Below are positions 30,720 through 43,588 of a stretch of DNA of 64,000 nt, in pieces. The notes below the pieces were generated by a model that saw nothing but the letters and a program-made list of their open reading frames with translations, searched no databases and was not told where the DNA came from. Source of the stretch: Pseudopyrenochaeta lycopersici (lineage: Eukaryota > Ascomycota > Dothideomycetes > Pleosporales > Pseudopyrenochaetaceae). A program made the position numbers and the translations under genes. The stretch covers positions 372,001 to 436,000 of the forward strand of contig NHZP01000021.1 in the NCBI GenBank assembly GCA_003313425.1, read 5' to 3'. Position 1 is the stretch's first letter. Each line of letters opens with the position of its first letter.

Positions 30720-33569
30720 TCACTGATAGTCATACCAAGAGCGTTCATCATACGTGAACCCCGGCATATTACCGTTAGGGCCACTCGCCCCATTCAGGTT
30801 TGGGTTTATATTCGGACCCCCATTCACATTTGGGTATCCGTTTGCACCATTCCCACCCACAGGTCCGCCATTCATCTCACCGCTCATGACGGCATTGGTA
30901 GTTGCCGGGTATCCGTTTGCTGGTGATGCCGTGCTCGCAAACCACGACGCAATATCATCGATGTTCTGGGGGTTCCAATTGTCAAAGCCAGACGCAAGCT
31001 GTGTCTGGTCTCTCCAGATCCAGTCCTGGCCTTCTCGGATCAGCTGGTCAACTCCACCAAACAGCTGGCTTGGAGAGTTACCCGCAGTACTCTGGCCGTC
31101 AATGGACTGGCGAGCTTGGGTGGAAGCTGGAGTTGCTGGATTGTGAGAGTTTGTCTGGGGGGTTGAGTGGTCGCGGCGATGCTGACGCGAGTAAGTGAGT
31201 GCGTTTGCATCGGAAGGAGGCAGGGAGTGGATGTCGAAAGAACGGTCGGAGGGATCTATGCTTACGGAAGTGCTGTTATTTGTGCCCACTCTGTTGAAGA
31301 ATGTCGGCGTTGCGACATTTGCCATATTCATGCGGTAAGGTTGGAGTGAGGGCGAAGCCTCATCGGCTGGGGATGGTTGTTCTTTGATTTGCACAGGCTC
31401 ACGAGGAATCGCCTTTGGTGTGGTCACTTCATTCCAGGGACCAAATTTGGCATCGGTGCGAGTGAGAACGGCAGCGGCTTCTTCGGGTAGCTCGACGTTC
31501 CACCGTTTAGCCAGAACGCTGAGTATACCAAGTGTGCGACGAGCACAGAGCCAGCCTTCTGCTATCTCTTCAAGATGCTTGACGCCGTGAATAATGTCCC
31601 GTTTGGCATTCTTTTCTGGGAGATTAAGGAGGTGTATGGTACAAGCTGAGTGAGTAATGTAGACACAGATATTGCAGATTTGCCTAAGTCCATGTGATCG
31701 CTTGTACAGTCGAAGCAACTTCGATATCATGGCAGCAGCTTGCGTGCATAATTTTCGGGGTGATACGTGAGCGGGTAGCGGTGAGTTGTTGGGGTTGTAT
31801 TTCAGGAAGGGTCGGAAGAGGTGTATGTAAAGTAGTTGGAAGAACATGCTGTAGATGGATTAGCAGATGAATGCAAGAATGTGAAGTTGGTGCCAAGAAC
31901 AAACTTACTGCATCACGAGCATATGTGGCAGCCCTCCCTCTTTAGGTTCTAATTCTTTTGGAAGCTCTCTTCTCCAAGTTTCTAGTCGCATGTGAATCTC
32001 GCTGAGCTTCTTCAGCTCGGCCTGCTTGCCCTTGACCTTGTCCATATCAATCGGATTGTAGAAGGAGTTCATCAAGTCGCTAGAAATCTCGCAGAGCTTC
32101 GAAATCTGAAGGGCAACAGCGCGCGTCCTGCTTGGCTGCGAATGGGCCTGGCTGATTCCTGAGTCTGTAACTGCGCTCCACGTTTCCGCGTCCTCGACTG
32201 GGAAGACTTCAAACTTGGGCACCGTGATTATCGTATTGGGGAGTTGCGGCATTCGTCCCAGATAGTTGCTCCAGCATTTGTCGAACAAGAAGCAGCCCCA
32301 GAACGTGATCCTGCGCGCATCTTCCTCGTTCTCGTCGATCGTGTCTCTGCTATGCATGCCGAGGTTCAGGCCAAGATCACACGCCATTCGGAACGACATG
32401 CCGCTGTACACCCATCCCTTGGCTTCCCGCCCACAGCCAGCTTCTCGTACGGACATTAGAGCCAGCGCTTGGACTGTGGCCAGGGCAGGGACTTCGTGGA
32501 GGTCACCTTCCATAATGAGTCGCTTGGCTTCCTTGAAAAAGTGGTCTCCAGCAGTAGATGAATCGTCCCGAATGGCTCTCGCGGCCGGCCACGAGGTGAA
32601 GTGGCATCCCAGTGCCAGCATAGCGTTGACCAGCAACGGTGTGCAGTAGTGCATCCTCCTCGCAGACCCTGGCGGTGGAGTGCCGAGTCTGAACTCCTGC
32701 AGAAACAGATTCTTGGACAAGGTTGTGAAGAAGCTGTAGTGCCAGCAAAAGTACATGCTGATGAGGTGCTGGACGAGTTCGGGGTCCGAGGTCACCGTGG
32801 TCCACGAGCAATATGGGTCCTCGACTTGCGGGTACTTCTCCTCTGGGTATGTGTCTGGAGAGTGCGGCGTCGTGTCGCTGCCCTTGCCCAGGTAGATGAG
32901 GTGTGAGGTGCCTCCAATGTATCTGGTAGAGCCGTCCTCCAGGCGCAGCTCGCCCATCTTGCCGCTCAGCTGGTTCTCAAAGGTTGGCTTCGCAGGCTCG
33001 ACGGGCGGGGTCGACGCAGGGCTGACAGGCTCATCTTCCTCGTCCTCTCCATTCTCCTTGGCGATGATGGCCTCGGCGACCGTGTCCAGGCTCTCGCATG
33101 TCCGTATTTGGGCGACGAGGTCGGCGACGTCCTCTTCCGGGTAGTTGAGGATGGCTTGGATGAGCGTCTGCAGCGTCGAGTTGCGCGTCTTGAGGTTGTC
33201 AATGTCCTTCTTGTAGACGCCCTTGCGCCGGTGGTCCGAGTTTGGGTCGTAGATGCACTCGGTATTGTAGACGGCGGCGCAGGCACTGCAGCTGGGCGTG
33301 GTCCCGTCGCACTATGGGCACAGTCAGCGCGCGCGCTCGAGCACGACGAGCATCTCCGGTCGAGCTGGTGATTCCCCGGCGAATTTGCTGTCGACCGGAG
33401 AAAGGCTCACGGCCAAGGTCCGGTTACGTACCTTGGACTTTCTCTTCCTGCAGGGCACGCAGGCGGAGCTGATGCACCTTCGCTTCTTCGAGTCCTCGCT
33501 CGCGGCGTCTCTCTTGCTCCGCCGTCCCTTCTTTGCCGGCGCATCGGGCGGCGCGTGCGGTTCCTCCAT
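30720..33569 (-). CDS. Zn2Cys6 transcription factor with fungal-specific TF domain, possibly NirA/NIT4-like
   Basis: Three exons, 33569-33432, 33311-31909 and 31848-30720, give 889 residues. A start at the ATG at 33569 avoids a GTG upstream. The zinc cluster C-X2-C-X6-C...C-X2-C begins at ACVPCRKRKSK and is split by intron 1 exactly before its third cysteine. It is followed by a linker YDPNSDHRRKGVYKKD and a dimerisation-like helix. Residues about 190-470 form the fungal-specific TF domain (PLLVNAMLALGCHF, SVREAGCGREAKGWVYSGMSFRMACDLGLN). The C-terminal 150 residues are rich in Asn, Gly, Ser and Pro, likely an activation region. From memory the linker and middle domain resemble the nitrate regulators NirA/NIT4, but I cannot verify orthology, so I give no symbol. 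It would act in the nucleus. Confidence 0.88.
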
Positions 33570-34341
33570 GGCAGACTGCGAGGTTTGCCGGAGATACAGA
33601 ATGTGGGGTGACGGGGCGGGGGCGCTTTGACGGACGCTCACTCAGCAGCCCATTAATCAGCTACCAGAGGGGATGTTTTGTCGCGGTGCAGGGCTCTGAC
33701 CTCTGGCTTGAACATTCACCATGGCTGACCAAACACGACGCGGGCGATAGCAATCGGATCGGGCTGGGGTTGCATGGCGTTGATGGGACGAGAGAGCGCG
33801 GCGCGCCAGCATTTGTTGCTATCACCGGAACCGTGATTGGGCCCTGCATTAGCCCTTATCGGATGCCATCCACCTCAGCAAGAAGCTCGCAGCCTGAGAC
33901 GTCGACAGCTGCAAGAGAGGCCGATAGACCAGGAGCGCGGCTACGGGCCCTTCAAGTACTCGTCACCGAGATGCCCAAATTTCTGCTGTGGGGGTGACTT
34001 GGTGCAGTTCTCCGCGCAGCCTTTAAGATAGCATCCACATCACATTATAAACACATTTCGTCTGGACTCAAGAACATGCTTTTATTCAAAAGGTCCATGC
34101 ATGCCATCAGCGGTACCCTATCGCCAGAGAAAAAGCAACCAAGCCGCCACGCTCAGCAGAATCCTCCCAACCATCAAGGGGCTACCGCCTGCAATGTGTT
34201 GACCAAGACCGCAGCTTGATATCAATCCGCAGAACCAATCGCAAATCATGTGGAAATCCCCCATATCTTGCCCAGAGACGCAAGCTGACGCCCCAATCAC
34301 AAGATCCATGTCTCAAACGTCCTGCCTGACTATGCTTCGGC
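33570..34341. other. Intergenic region upstream of the Zn2Cys6 gene and downstream of the SNF2 gene
   Basis: About 770 bp. A 154-codon plus-strand frame (33533-33997) overlaps the first Zn2Cys6 exon and looks random. A small minus-strand Cys-rich frame near the left end is listed separately. The promoter of the Zn2Cys6 gene should lie here. Confidence 0.5.
34118..34309 (-). CDS. Small Cys-rich open frame with a hydrophobic C-terminal tail (doubtful)
   Basis: A 63-codon frame with an ATG at 34309, just after the SNF2 gene stop and on the same strand. It reads ACVSGQDMGDFHMICDWFCG, then a stretch that ends in a hydrophobic segment (LMVGRILLSVAAWLLFLW). The cysteine pattern recalls the small Cys-rich domains at the ends of some fungal secreted glucanases, and the tail could be a membrane or GPI-type signal. 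There is no signal peptide. It may be an exon of a lost gene, part of the SNF2 3' untranslated region, or chance. Confidence 0.22.
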   Translation of the reverse strand: MDLVIGASACVSGQDMGDFHMICDWFCGLISSCGLGQHIAGGSPLMVGRILLSVAAWLLFLWR

Positions 34342-37300
34342 CTATAAATCGTCCGCATAGCCTTCGTCGTCCCGATCGGCCCTGAAACCTCCGCGAGGAT
34401 CCGGGTTGTCAACCAAGATGAATGGCTTGCCATCTGAGTCCTCTTCAAGATTCCCAAATAGCTTCATAAGGTCGCGAATGCTCATCCTAGCGAGCTGTTA
34501 GCGGATCATATCCTTGCCACGAGCTTAGCATACATACTTCTTGACCTTGTTACCGTCGTCCTCCATCACCGAGTCGATCTCCTCCTGCTTGCGCTCCTGC
34601 ATGTTGATGATATTCTCGTCGACCGTGTTGCGAACGCACAGCCGGCTCATAAATGTCTCCTCCTTCTGGCCGATGCGGAACACGCGACAGAAAGCCTGCT
34701 GTTCGGACGCAGAATTCCACCAAGGATCGACCATGATGACCTTGGAGGCCATAGTCAAGTTGAGGCCCACTATAGAACCGTCAGCAGCTAACTCTGTAGA
34801 TTGGTGCAGCATTACTTACAGCCACCGCAGCGGAGGGAAGCCAGCATGATTCTCTTTTGTGGGTTCTCAGCAAAGGAACTGATTGCCTTATCGCGAGCGA
34901 ACATGCTCATTTTGCCGTGGTACTGCGCTGGAAGTCAGTTCTGTGTCTTAATTCAGTGTCCCTTAAACACAAGCCTGGATGGCTTCAGCTGCGTACGAAG
35001 ACAGCCTAGCCATTCAAAACATTGCTGAAGCTATCCAAGCTACTGTAAAATTGTCGACTTACCTGCTCAACCTGCCAGCCCTCCTTTTGGCATATCTTTG
35101 CCAGAATTCGGATCCTACACAGTAATTAGCCCACCCAAGAGGTGTCGAAGAAGTGTCCCACTTACATCGGCAGGAACTGGGTATAGATGATGATCTTTAC
35201 GCTCGGGTTCTCTCGGATCCAGTTGATAATTTGAGCCTTAACAGCAATAGTTTTCGCAGATGGCAAAACGTCATTGCCAATCGAGGCCAGCCAGTCCTCG
35301 CTAATGTCTTCCCGCTCGAAGCGGCTGCGCTCCTTTATCTTTTTCTTCGCGGTTTGAGAGCGAGTGCCTTGAGCAACAGCTTCCGAATAATCGTCATCTT
35401 CTGGGTCGCACCGGTGGATGTAGAGCGGCGTAATACCGCACGCTTTACAAGCAGCATGCTCCCTGCCTTCCTCTGCTGCTTCTAAGTTGGCCGCTGTTAA
35501 ACACGGGTCGCCGCAAATAAGATGTCCGCAAGACGTCATATACGGGCTCTTCGGGTGACCACTACAGTAACTGCATTTAGCCTTCTTCTTGACGTTTTCC
35601 CAACTCTCGCCAGTTTTGAGGCTGTTCAGAAATGGTTTAAAGTTGTAATCTTTGCCAAAATGTCCGCCAGAGCCTCCACGACCACTCATTTGCTGTTCGG
35701 TGGGCTCGGCCACGACTTCGTCCTCTCCAACTGCCTCATCTGCCTCTTTTTCCGTCGCGATGTTGACGTCCTCATCATTCACTTCCCGTCCAGCTACCCT
35801 AGCAGCGTCCTTGGCGGCGGCTGTAGCAAGGCTCCTCTTCTTTTGATCAACTGCGAATTTATCGAGCTGATTGCGGACTGCAAGAATCGTCTGTCCACGC
35901 CGAGAATTGCTGTTTGCTGCTTGGTCATTGACGACTTCCTTGATTCGCTCAATATCCTCACGCTCGAGAAGATCTCTCATGACAAACTGCAGCATCAGCA
36001 CATGCGCTGTCAACTGACGCAGGCGAAGAAGCATACTGTCCTCAATCAGGCATTGCTCGCTTGAAAAGATGAGCGTTTAAACTTACACCAAAGCGTTGCT
36101 GTATGCCTTCTCTAATTCCCCCTTTTCCGACCACATGTTAATCCTCTTTGCAAACCGCGAGCGGACGATATCATAGATGCATCGTTCAACAGAATTGAAC
36201 TCACACCAGTACGTGAGCTGATCCGCCTGAGGAAGCTTCAAGATTGGTGCGCCAAACATCTCATCGGCATGAGTACGCCGAATCATGAACTGCGATAGAC
36301 GCACAAGAAGTCGTTCGGTATTCTCTGCATTATTTGTGTCGCAGTAGTTGTGCTTGAAAATCTTGAAGCTGCCAGTATGCGGAACGCCGAGAAATTTAAA
36401 GTAAGGGTAGAGCTCAGTGAGACTGTTCAAGATCGGAGTGCCGCTAAGAGCCCATTTGTGTTGTGCCATCAAGGCTCGACAAGCAATTGATGTGCGTCCC
36501 ATGTGGTTTTTGATAGCCTGAGCCTCATCCAGGACGACGCGTAAGAACATCATACGATGCAGAACACCCCTTTTCCTTTTATACTCCTCTTCCCACCAGG
36601 CCATCTTCTGTCCGACCGTTTGGCACTGGATTGGCGGTTCATTCTTTGGATATGACCTCATAACCTCAGTATAAGTCGTGAGAATGATGTCGTGGGTTGC
36701 CAAAATTTGGGAGGCGTAGTTGGAATCGATACGCATGCCCGACCCATAGCGAAGAATTTTGAGGCCGCAGGCAGTATGCTGTTCGATCTCGCTCTTCCAT
36801 TGGGTAAGAAGGGCCGGGCTGGCAACGAGGAGTGTCGTCCTGGGTCCTTTTCCTCCCTTCACTGGCTGCCCATTGACTATGTTCGCTACCACCAGTCAGT
36901 AGTGACCTGCTTCACAGATCACTCTCACTTACCAAGCATCATGAGAGTCTTACCCAATCCCATCTGATCAGCCATCAAGCCCCCCTTGGGCTCGTCGGCA
37001 GCATTCTCACGGCGGCGCATGAAGGCCGTTCCAAGCACTTGATAATTTTTCAACGAAGTTTTCATGCCCTTCACCCGCCATAGTCCAGCCCCGTCAGCCT
37101 TTACTGAGCCCCTGCCATCGAAGTCTTTTGTGGCATTCAAGAGGACGCCCATGTCAGATCTGGCCTTTTTCTTATCCTCAATCGGTACACTAGCGATCAG
37201 CTCTTTCAATGCGTCTCCTTTTTTTCTGGGTCTAAATGTAGGCTGCTCAGTCGCGTCCGCACCGGCTTGTTGTTGGAAGACATTAGAGCTGAACAGTGAT

Positions 37301-38904
37301 GTAGCCTGTCTGACAGCAGTATCCACCTCCCGCTTTTGCTTTGCCGTTTTCCGTCCACCGCCAATCTTTGTAGCTTTCCTGGGAGCTGCCTTCGCTTTAC
37401 GTACTTTAGTAGATTTAGTATGGGGTTGTTTAGCTCGACTAGAAAGGTCAGCAGACAGTGAGTCGTTACCTGTCGGTTGTTCTTTCCTTTTTTTCTGTGG
37501 TAAATCGCCTTGCGCTTCGAGGGCCACACGCATGCTTTGAAGCTCGGCATCTTGTATCGAAACTTTCTTTGCTTGCTTGCGTGGTGCATCGCATCGACGA
37601 CGTTTGCGGGAACCGGCATTATCAAGCTCAAGAGCATTATCAGACTCGTCTTCTGGATCTTCGACCGTCGCAGAATGAATTTCCGGAAACAGGTCTGGCT
37701 CGCCTCCTTCTTCCTCTTGGTCTTTTGCAATGTCGCGAATTCGCTTCTTTTGCCTAGCATCTTCAGCGCCCCTGATCTTCAGCCATTCAACGTCCTCCCT
37801 GAAGTTAAGTTTACCACCGTTCTTCTTCTTGAGATCTTCGTAGTAACGCCGCTGTTTCTGAAATTCCATGAGAGCTTTTTTTTCTGCTAGCTCGTCCTCG
37901 TCGGCCGCTGGTGCTCCTAGAGATAGTGAATTTTTCTGCAACACAGGCTCAAGGTAGGTCTCATTGTCATGGTTGGTATTGAACGAACAGGACGCAGCAC
38001 GCTTACTGGCAGCATTTCTTCGTTCTTGAATTTTCGCCCGCATGCTACGAATCTTATCAAATAACGGATTTGGTGCAACTGTGCGAGATGATGTGGGTGC
38101 ACAAGCAGGAGATTGCGTATTTGCGAAAGGTGTTGGTGGGGTTGCTGGATTCGGAGAAAGAGACTCGCGTTCAGGAACAAATAGACTTGAGGCATCCTCG
38201 TAATGAGTTGAAGATTCGGCGTCGTGGTTTTCGTTTTCGACATGGACGGGCTGGAAGGAGAAATTTTCCTGCATGCTACTGAAGATACCATCGGAATACT
38301 CATGCTGGTCCGATCCGTGCTCTTGAAAGGTGTTTTGGTCATTAGGCATATCGGTCTCAACACTACGCTGTGGCTCATCAACGTCGTGGAGGTTCGTATC
38401 AGCGCCATTACTCTGCTCATTCTGCGTATCATCCATAGTCACATCTTCATACTCTTGATATACTTCATACTGATCGCCCATGGCAGCTTCTCCTGTCGGC
38501 AAAGGTGATGCTGGCTCATGGGAATGCTCATCCTCGGAATAGTCATACATGCCTTCCTGTTGGTCTTCCTGACCTTGAAACATAACATCATGGGATCCTC
38601 CTGAGCGAATTAGAGTAGTGTTATTGTTGTCATCCGGGAATCCCTTCGCGATGATATCACGTTTGCCATTCGGATCCACAGTTCGCAATGCCTTTTCATC
38701 TCTGTTTCGGTATCCTTGTACGAGAATGTCTTCTTCATCGATCAGAATGTCACCGTTCAGTATGTCCTCTTGCTCGCTAGAGCTATCGTACGTCAGAGCT
38801 TCTTCTTCTTCGCCGCTACCATCCATGGTGTCGTTGTTGAAGGACTCTGTTTCTGGAGTAGGAAGTTGTGTGTCAATCATGTTATTGTCATTGAGCTCAG
38901 CCAT
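34342..38904 (-). CDS. SNF2-family ATPase with an inserted RING finger (Rad5/Rad16-like group)
   Basis: Seven exons: 38904-36933, 36885-36087, 36035-35166, 35114-35063, 34922-34820, 34769-34538 and 34486-34342, giving 1390 residues. The first 600 residues are acidic and low-complexity with basic patches. The SNF2 ATPase follows: motif I DQMGLGKT ending at residue 653, motif II DEAQ at 777-780 (not the common DEAH/DEGH), and SGTPILN. A RING finger (Cys1078-Cys1123) is inserted between the two ATPase lobes, as in Rad5, Rad16 and Uls1. The second lobe shows SLRCGGLGLNL, DPWWN and FRIGQKE. This layout suggests a DNA translocase that is also an E3 ubiquitin ligase acting in chromatin or repair. 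No HIRAN domain was recognised, so I do not call it Rad5. All seven exons join in phase. Confidence 0.9.
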
Positions 38905-39997
38905 GTGAACCTACGTAAACGTTAGCAAATCGGTAAAGGCAGCGTAGAAGTACCCACAGCCTTACTGATAGGCGAGGGAAGTAAGTTCCCAGTGGTTGCG
39001 CGCTTGTGGTAAGTACTTGAGCAAGTATGGAAGGTTGGAGTTGGATGGCTAATTGAGATTCAGAAGAGGCAGCTTCTGAATCAAGACTTGGATGAGTGTA
39101 CCGGTGGAGATTCGTTGTATTAGCAAGTGAGAACCCCACCGAAGGGCATACAGTACGGTCACAGTGTGGTAAGCAGGAGCGGACTCAATGATCATTGAGG
39201 AGCTGGAGCAGGTAAACTAAATGCAGATCAGTTGAGTGTGTCCAAGCTGGACTTGGAGTCCTCTCAAGCCCTCACAAAGTGCAACACAAGCAGAATCGTG
39301 TAAGAAGTGTCTTGTAAGAAGCATGGGGGAGGGGCAGTAGCGAGCATCCTGTATGTGACACCTGAGCCAGCGTATAGGTGAGAGAAGCATGATGTACAGA
39401 GAGTTACCCAGGCTATAGGGATCTCAGGGGGTAAGACTGGCGAGGTGAAGTTGGTTCGAATCTCAAGGCCTGAAGAGACTTGCTTCCTGGCTTCAGAGGA
39501 TGCAGTGAGGTACCCCCCAGTTTCCCAGATAACCTGTGAAGGAAATGGAATGAAGGGCATTGTCGGTAACAACTAGCATTGAACTTGGAATCCCTGGGAC
39601 ACGTTAGCTTGCATTATTAGGGTGGTGATATTGCCCATACTCCATACAAGACACACTCTGTCAAGAACAATTCAAGAAGGTGCGCCAAACCACCCGTTCC
39701 TTCCATCCCATGCACACCAACTATGTAAACATGCATTTCACACATCACAGGAATGTAAGGAAAACGTAGGCAAATTAATAATGGTCATGGTACTGGTATG
39801 AGCTAAGAGAATAATACAGGACCTACAGTCTGGGGTATCTGAGGTAACAACAAAAGAAAAGTACAGACTAGAACTTGTCCGCTATTCAGGACGGGTTTGA
39901 TACACATTAAGAAACTCATAAAATGCCAGAGATAGGCATCGGAATGGTTGACATATTATATGCCCTAAAAGACATTGATAGCTAGGTGGCTCTGGCT
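38905..39997. other. Intergenic region between the SNF2 and Ca2+ exchanger genes
   Basis: About 1.1 kb between two minus-strand genes: promoter of the SNF2 gene next to its start and the 3' end of the exchanger. A 102-codon minus frame (39264-39572) has no domain or good start, and I do not call it. Confidence 0.5.
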
Positions 39998-41900
39998 CTA
40001 GCACTGGTTATCATCGATGTTTGGATAAAACCAAGCAGCAAGCGCAATGATAATGTAACTCGCCATGAGTAAGATGCCCTCGAGCCAATCTACACTTCGT
40101 TAGAGATAGGTCATCATTAGACTCAGTAGGTGTGGACTTACGAGACTTGCCGTCCTGAATGAGGTAATTTACGAGCAGCACTGATACAAAGAGCGTGGCA
40201 ATCTGGAAGGTATCGAAATATAGCGTCATGCAGTCCTTGCCCAAGATCCAGCCGAGAATGACGATAAGTGGGAAGACAAGGAGAGCAATCTGCATACTTG
40301 AGCCGACCGCGACACCAATAGACAGATCCATCTTGTCCTTGATAGCGACAGTAACAGCAGTAGCGTGCTCGGCGGCGTTTCCGACAATAGGAAGTAGAAT
40401 AAGACCAACAAAGGTTGTGGAGACACCACCCGTTTCGGTGAGACCGTCGATACTAGAGACCATGAACTCGGAACAGAACGCTACGAGAGTGGTTGAGATA
40501 GCTAACGTAATAAGGGCACCGATAACTGAGAGAGATGGTGTTTCGAACTCTTCTTCCTCATCTTCTTCATCAGCGTCGGGGTTCTTGAACAGCGTCTTGG
40601 CATTCACGCCGCCTCCAGCTGCTGCGGCTGTACCGGCACCAATGGCTGCAACACCACGGTTCGCTGCACCTTCCTCAACCTTATGAGACTTCCGCTTAGG
40701 GGTCTTCTGGCTGGGAGCGTTGTACATGGTTGAGTGGGTCTTGAGTTGGAAGCCCAAGTAGCAAGCGTACACAACAAGCAGGATGACTGCAGTTCCTCGA
40801 GACTATGCTCCTGTTAGCTGAAACTCGAGTACAGAGCAGATTATACTTACCAATTCTTGATTCTTCGCCGCATCGCCTTCCACAATATCATCTTCGGCAA
40901 TCATATTGTGGAATACCGTTGGGATAATGAGTGACGCAATGCAAAGAGCGAGCAAAGAGGCCGCCGTCTGCGCAACTGTAACGTTGAAGAACTGCTCTAG
41001 TCGATTGATACCTCCGAGGAAGAAGGACATGCCCAGGACGAGTAGTAGATTGGACAACATGCTGCCGATGAGCGAAGTCTTGACAATGGTGATCTCATTC
41101 TTGATCAGAGCTTGAACGGAAACGATCAATTCGACAGCGTTTCCGAAAGTCGCGTTCAAGAGTCCACCAAGTGTCTCACCAACCCTGATAGCCAGTTCCT
41201 CAGTCGCACTGCTTAACATGGCTGCAAGCGGAATGATGGCAACGAAGTTGATGATGAAGACCGGGACTGGTTTCAATCGTGCGTAGTAAACTGCGAATCC
41301 CACCGGGACCATAATAAGCAGGACGTTGATCCACGCGCCAAATAATACGAAACGAATCTGAGCGCCAACTGGAATCTTCCTCTTGAAGGCTTTCTTTTTT
41401 CGTTCTTCCAGCGACAGTTGCTCAGACTCCACGCGGTCTAGATCTTCACCTTCGTCGCCATCATGCTCCTTTCGGAATATGCCTTTGAACTTGGCTCGCT
41501 TCGTAATGCCGTTGCTGTCCTGACGAGTTGAGCCTACGACTGTGCTTTCACCAGAGTCCTTGACAGCTCCATTTGTCTCTGGAATTTCGTTCTTGTCCTC
41601 TGCAATCGCCCTTGAAGTACCCGCGTACGTTGGAGAGGCAGCCGTGGGTTCAGTATTGTGATGGGCTGGGACTCCAAACTCTTTCTCAGCCTCTCTACTC
41701 TCCAACCCTCTTTGTTCTTCAATCGCTAATGTCGCATGGTTTTCGGAGCGAGTTGATCTTGTACGGTGTACCGGGTTCTCTATATCTCCTTGCGAATCCC
41801 TGGACCGTGTGCGAGCGAATGGATTGTAGTTTACGGCGCCATCACCGCCACTTTGCGACGCATAGCGATGCGCCTGTCTTCGTACGGTATCTAGATTCAT
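39998..41900 (-). CDS. vcx1: Vacuolar Ca2+/H+ exchanger (VCX1/CAX family)
   Basis: Three exons, 41900-40851, 40802-40142 and 40089-39998, give 600 residues. Members move Ca2+ into the vacuole in exchange for protons. A start at ATG 41900 is chosen; the frame above begins with TTG. The first 190 residues are hydrophilic and probably cytosolic. About eleven membrane segments follow in two halves, each with its signature: GNAVELIVSVQAL in the first and GNAAEHATAVTVAIKDK in the second. An acidic stretch (DADEEDEEEEFE) sits between the halves, as usual in CAX proteins. The last exon supplies the final membrane helix (WLEGILLMASYIIIALAAWFYP), which a single-frame reading would miss. Vacuolar location and ion are inferred from the family. 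Confidence 0.93.
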
Positions 41901-43588
41901 CGATTCCAATTAGTTGGTGTTGCGCAGAGACGAAAGTTTCGAATCAAAAAGGGACCAATATTTCGCAATGATTCGGAGATGGAGCTCCACTTACGCATGG
42001 GTCTGGATTGCGCGGCAACTGCGCCGACTTGGAAATCCTTGTAAGCAAAGGGTGAATCCGGTCGAAGTGCGCGTCACTTGCTGTTCTATTGTTCCACAAT
42101 TGTAGACGCTTAGAATGGATTGCCCGCAGCCAGAAGCGGATGTTGGGGGCGAGAACCGTTATAAGCGGGGGCTGGTTATTGTTTGGTTGAGCAAGCGCGC
42201 TGTTGCTCTCGATAGATCTGTCGAACAGGGGTTGTAGGAGGAATGGTAGCTCAAAGCCAAAAAGAGGATGCCTTGTGAGAATGCCTTGCAGACCAGTGTG
42301 CTCGAGAAAGGGAAAACGGGCGAGCTTGGGTAATTAAACCAACTTGGCCGTTGACACGAGACAGCGAAGCACAGCGATTACCGCGTGAAGTGGCTAGTAC
42401 AGCCGAAATGCACGAATGAGGAGTGCGCGTCCAGCTCTCAGCCACAGCGCGATCTTTCGGACGGGGCAAAGCAAATGAGGATGTTCGAGGCGGAGTCGTG
42501 TAGCGCGGGCGACGTGCGCTGTTTAAACACAAATCACGAAAACCGAAGCCAACTATGCGTTGCTCTACTTGCTCCACGGATGAAGATTTGATATGCGAAG
42601 CTCACACGTCACTATGTCAAGCCTTCCAAGATGCGGCTTGACTGGGCTTGGAGCAGGGAAATTGGGCCTGGGCAATGACGGCACGTCTTGGATTGACGCG
42701 GCGGAAACGCTTAATTGGCCATCCCGGGTACCACCGCGTCGTGCGACGGAGCATGACCATCTTCCCGGCTTGGGGGAAGTAACCCGGTGTTCCCAGATAA
42801 TTTTCCTTGCTTTTCGTCTGCAACATGGTGACCTGGTCAGTGTCCTCGATCGTCGGTCTCCGTCTTTCCGTCTTTCGGGTGAGAGAAGTTCTACATAGAG
42901 CGCCTCCGAGGCATACGTATGCTCAGCTCATAAGGTACTGACCGCAGCATCTTTAGCTAGATCTGAGTCTATACTTGGTAGGCTTGACACCCGAGGTCGG
43001 ATAAACTTGTCCACGCTCTCCGTTGCTGTAAAGTAACAACCTTCTCCGCAAGGACGACATGTCTTGTAAATTATTGGGAAAATGCCTGATCCGGTAGGAA
43101 ATGCAAATGTGTGGATTGCGGCGGGGCACGCTGTGAAAAATATCCCGGGGGACATCCTCTATATTTCCGTGCAGTAAAGTGATGGTTTGTCATCAGGTTG
43201 ATGTAGTTTGCAGAGCGGGCTTGACCTTCTGCAAGGCACTACGTTCTAGACTTGCATCACGGATCTATCCCTGCAGCAGAAAGCCACACACACTTGTTCA
43301 CACTATGACGTGTGGCCGCATATCGCACTTGCATTCTCACACAAGAGAGTTTGGCTGCATTGCAAGGTAACCGTTTCGATGCAGAGTGCAACAGCGTCGC
43401 ATATTACGAGTATACAGCAAAATGTTTCAAGCATTTCGATCAAAGTACGCAGAGTGTTAACATGCCCTGAAGCGCCACCAGCTAATATGTAATGAACCCA
43501 GTTCCAACGTTCCGGATGCGCCGAATGCCACAGACTTAATCGCTCCACCTCTGCCTTATGTCCGACTACCACGCTCTTCAATGCCTCT
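41901..43588. other. Intergenic region upstream of the Ca2+ exchanger
   Basis: About 1.7 kb between the exchanger start and the stop of the PMP3-like gene, both on the minus strand. The short frames do not show domains. Promoter and 5' leader of the exchanger are expected near 41901-42300. No repeat or RNA gene seen. Confidence 0.5.

Noticed and set aside
33533..33997. 154-codon plus-strand frame upstream of and over the Zn2Cys6 gene start
   Set aside because: It overlaps the zinc cluster exon antisense and shows no domain; it begins within coding sequence of the other strand.
39451..39462. TTGGTTCGAATC, resembling the T-loop of a tRNA
   Set aside because: The flanking bases do not pair into a T-stem, and no anticodon arm or A box was found at the right distance on either strand.
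39264..39572. 102-codon minus-strand frame between the SNF2 and exchanger genes
   Set aside because: No domain, poor start and no conserved pattern; probably chance.
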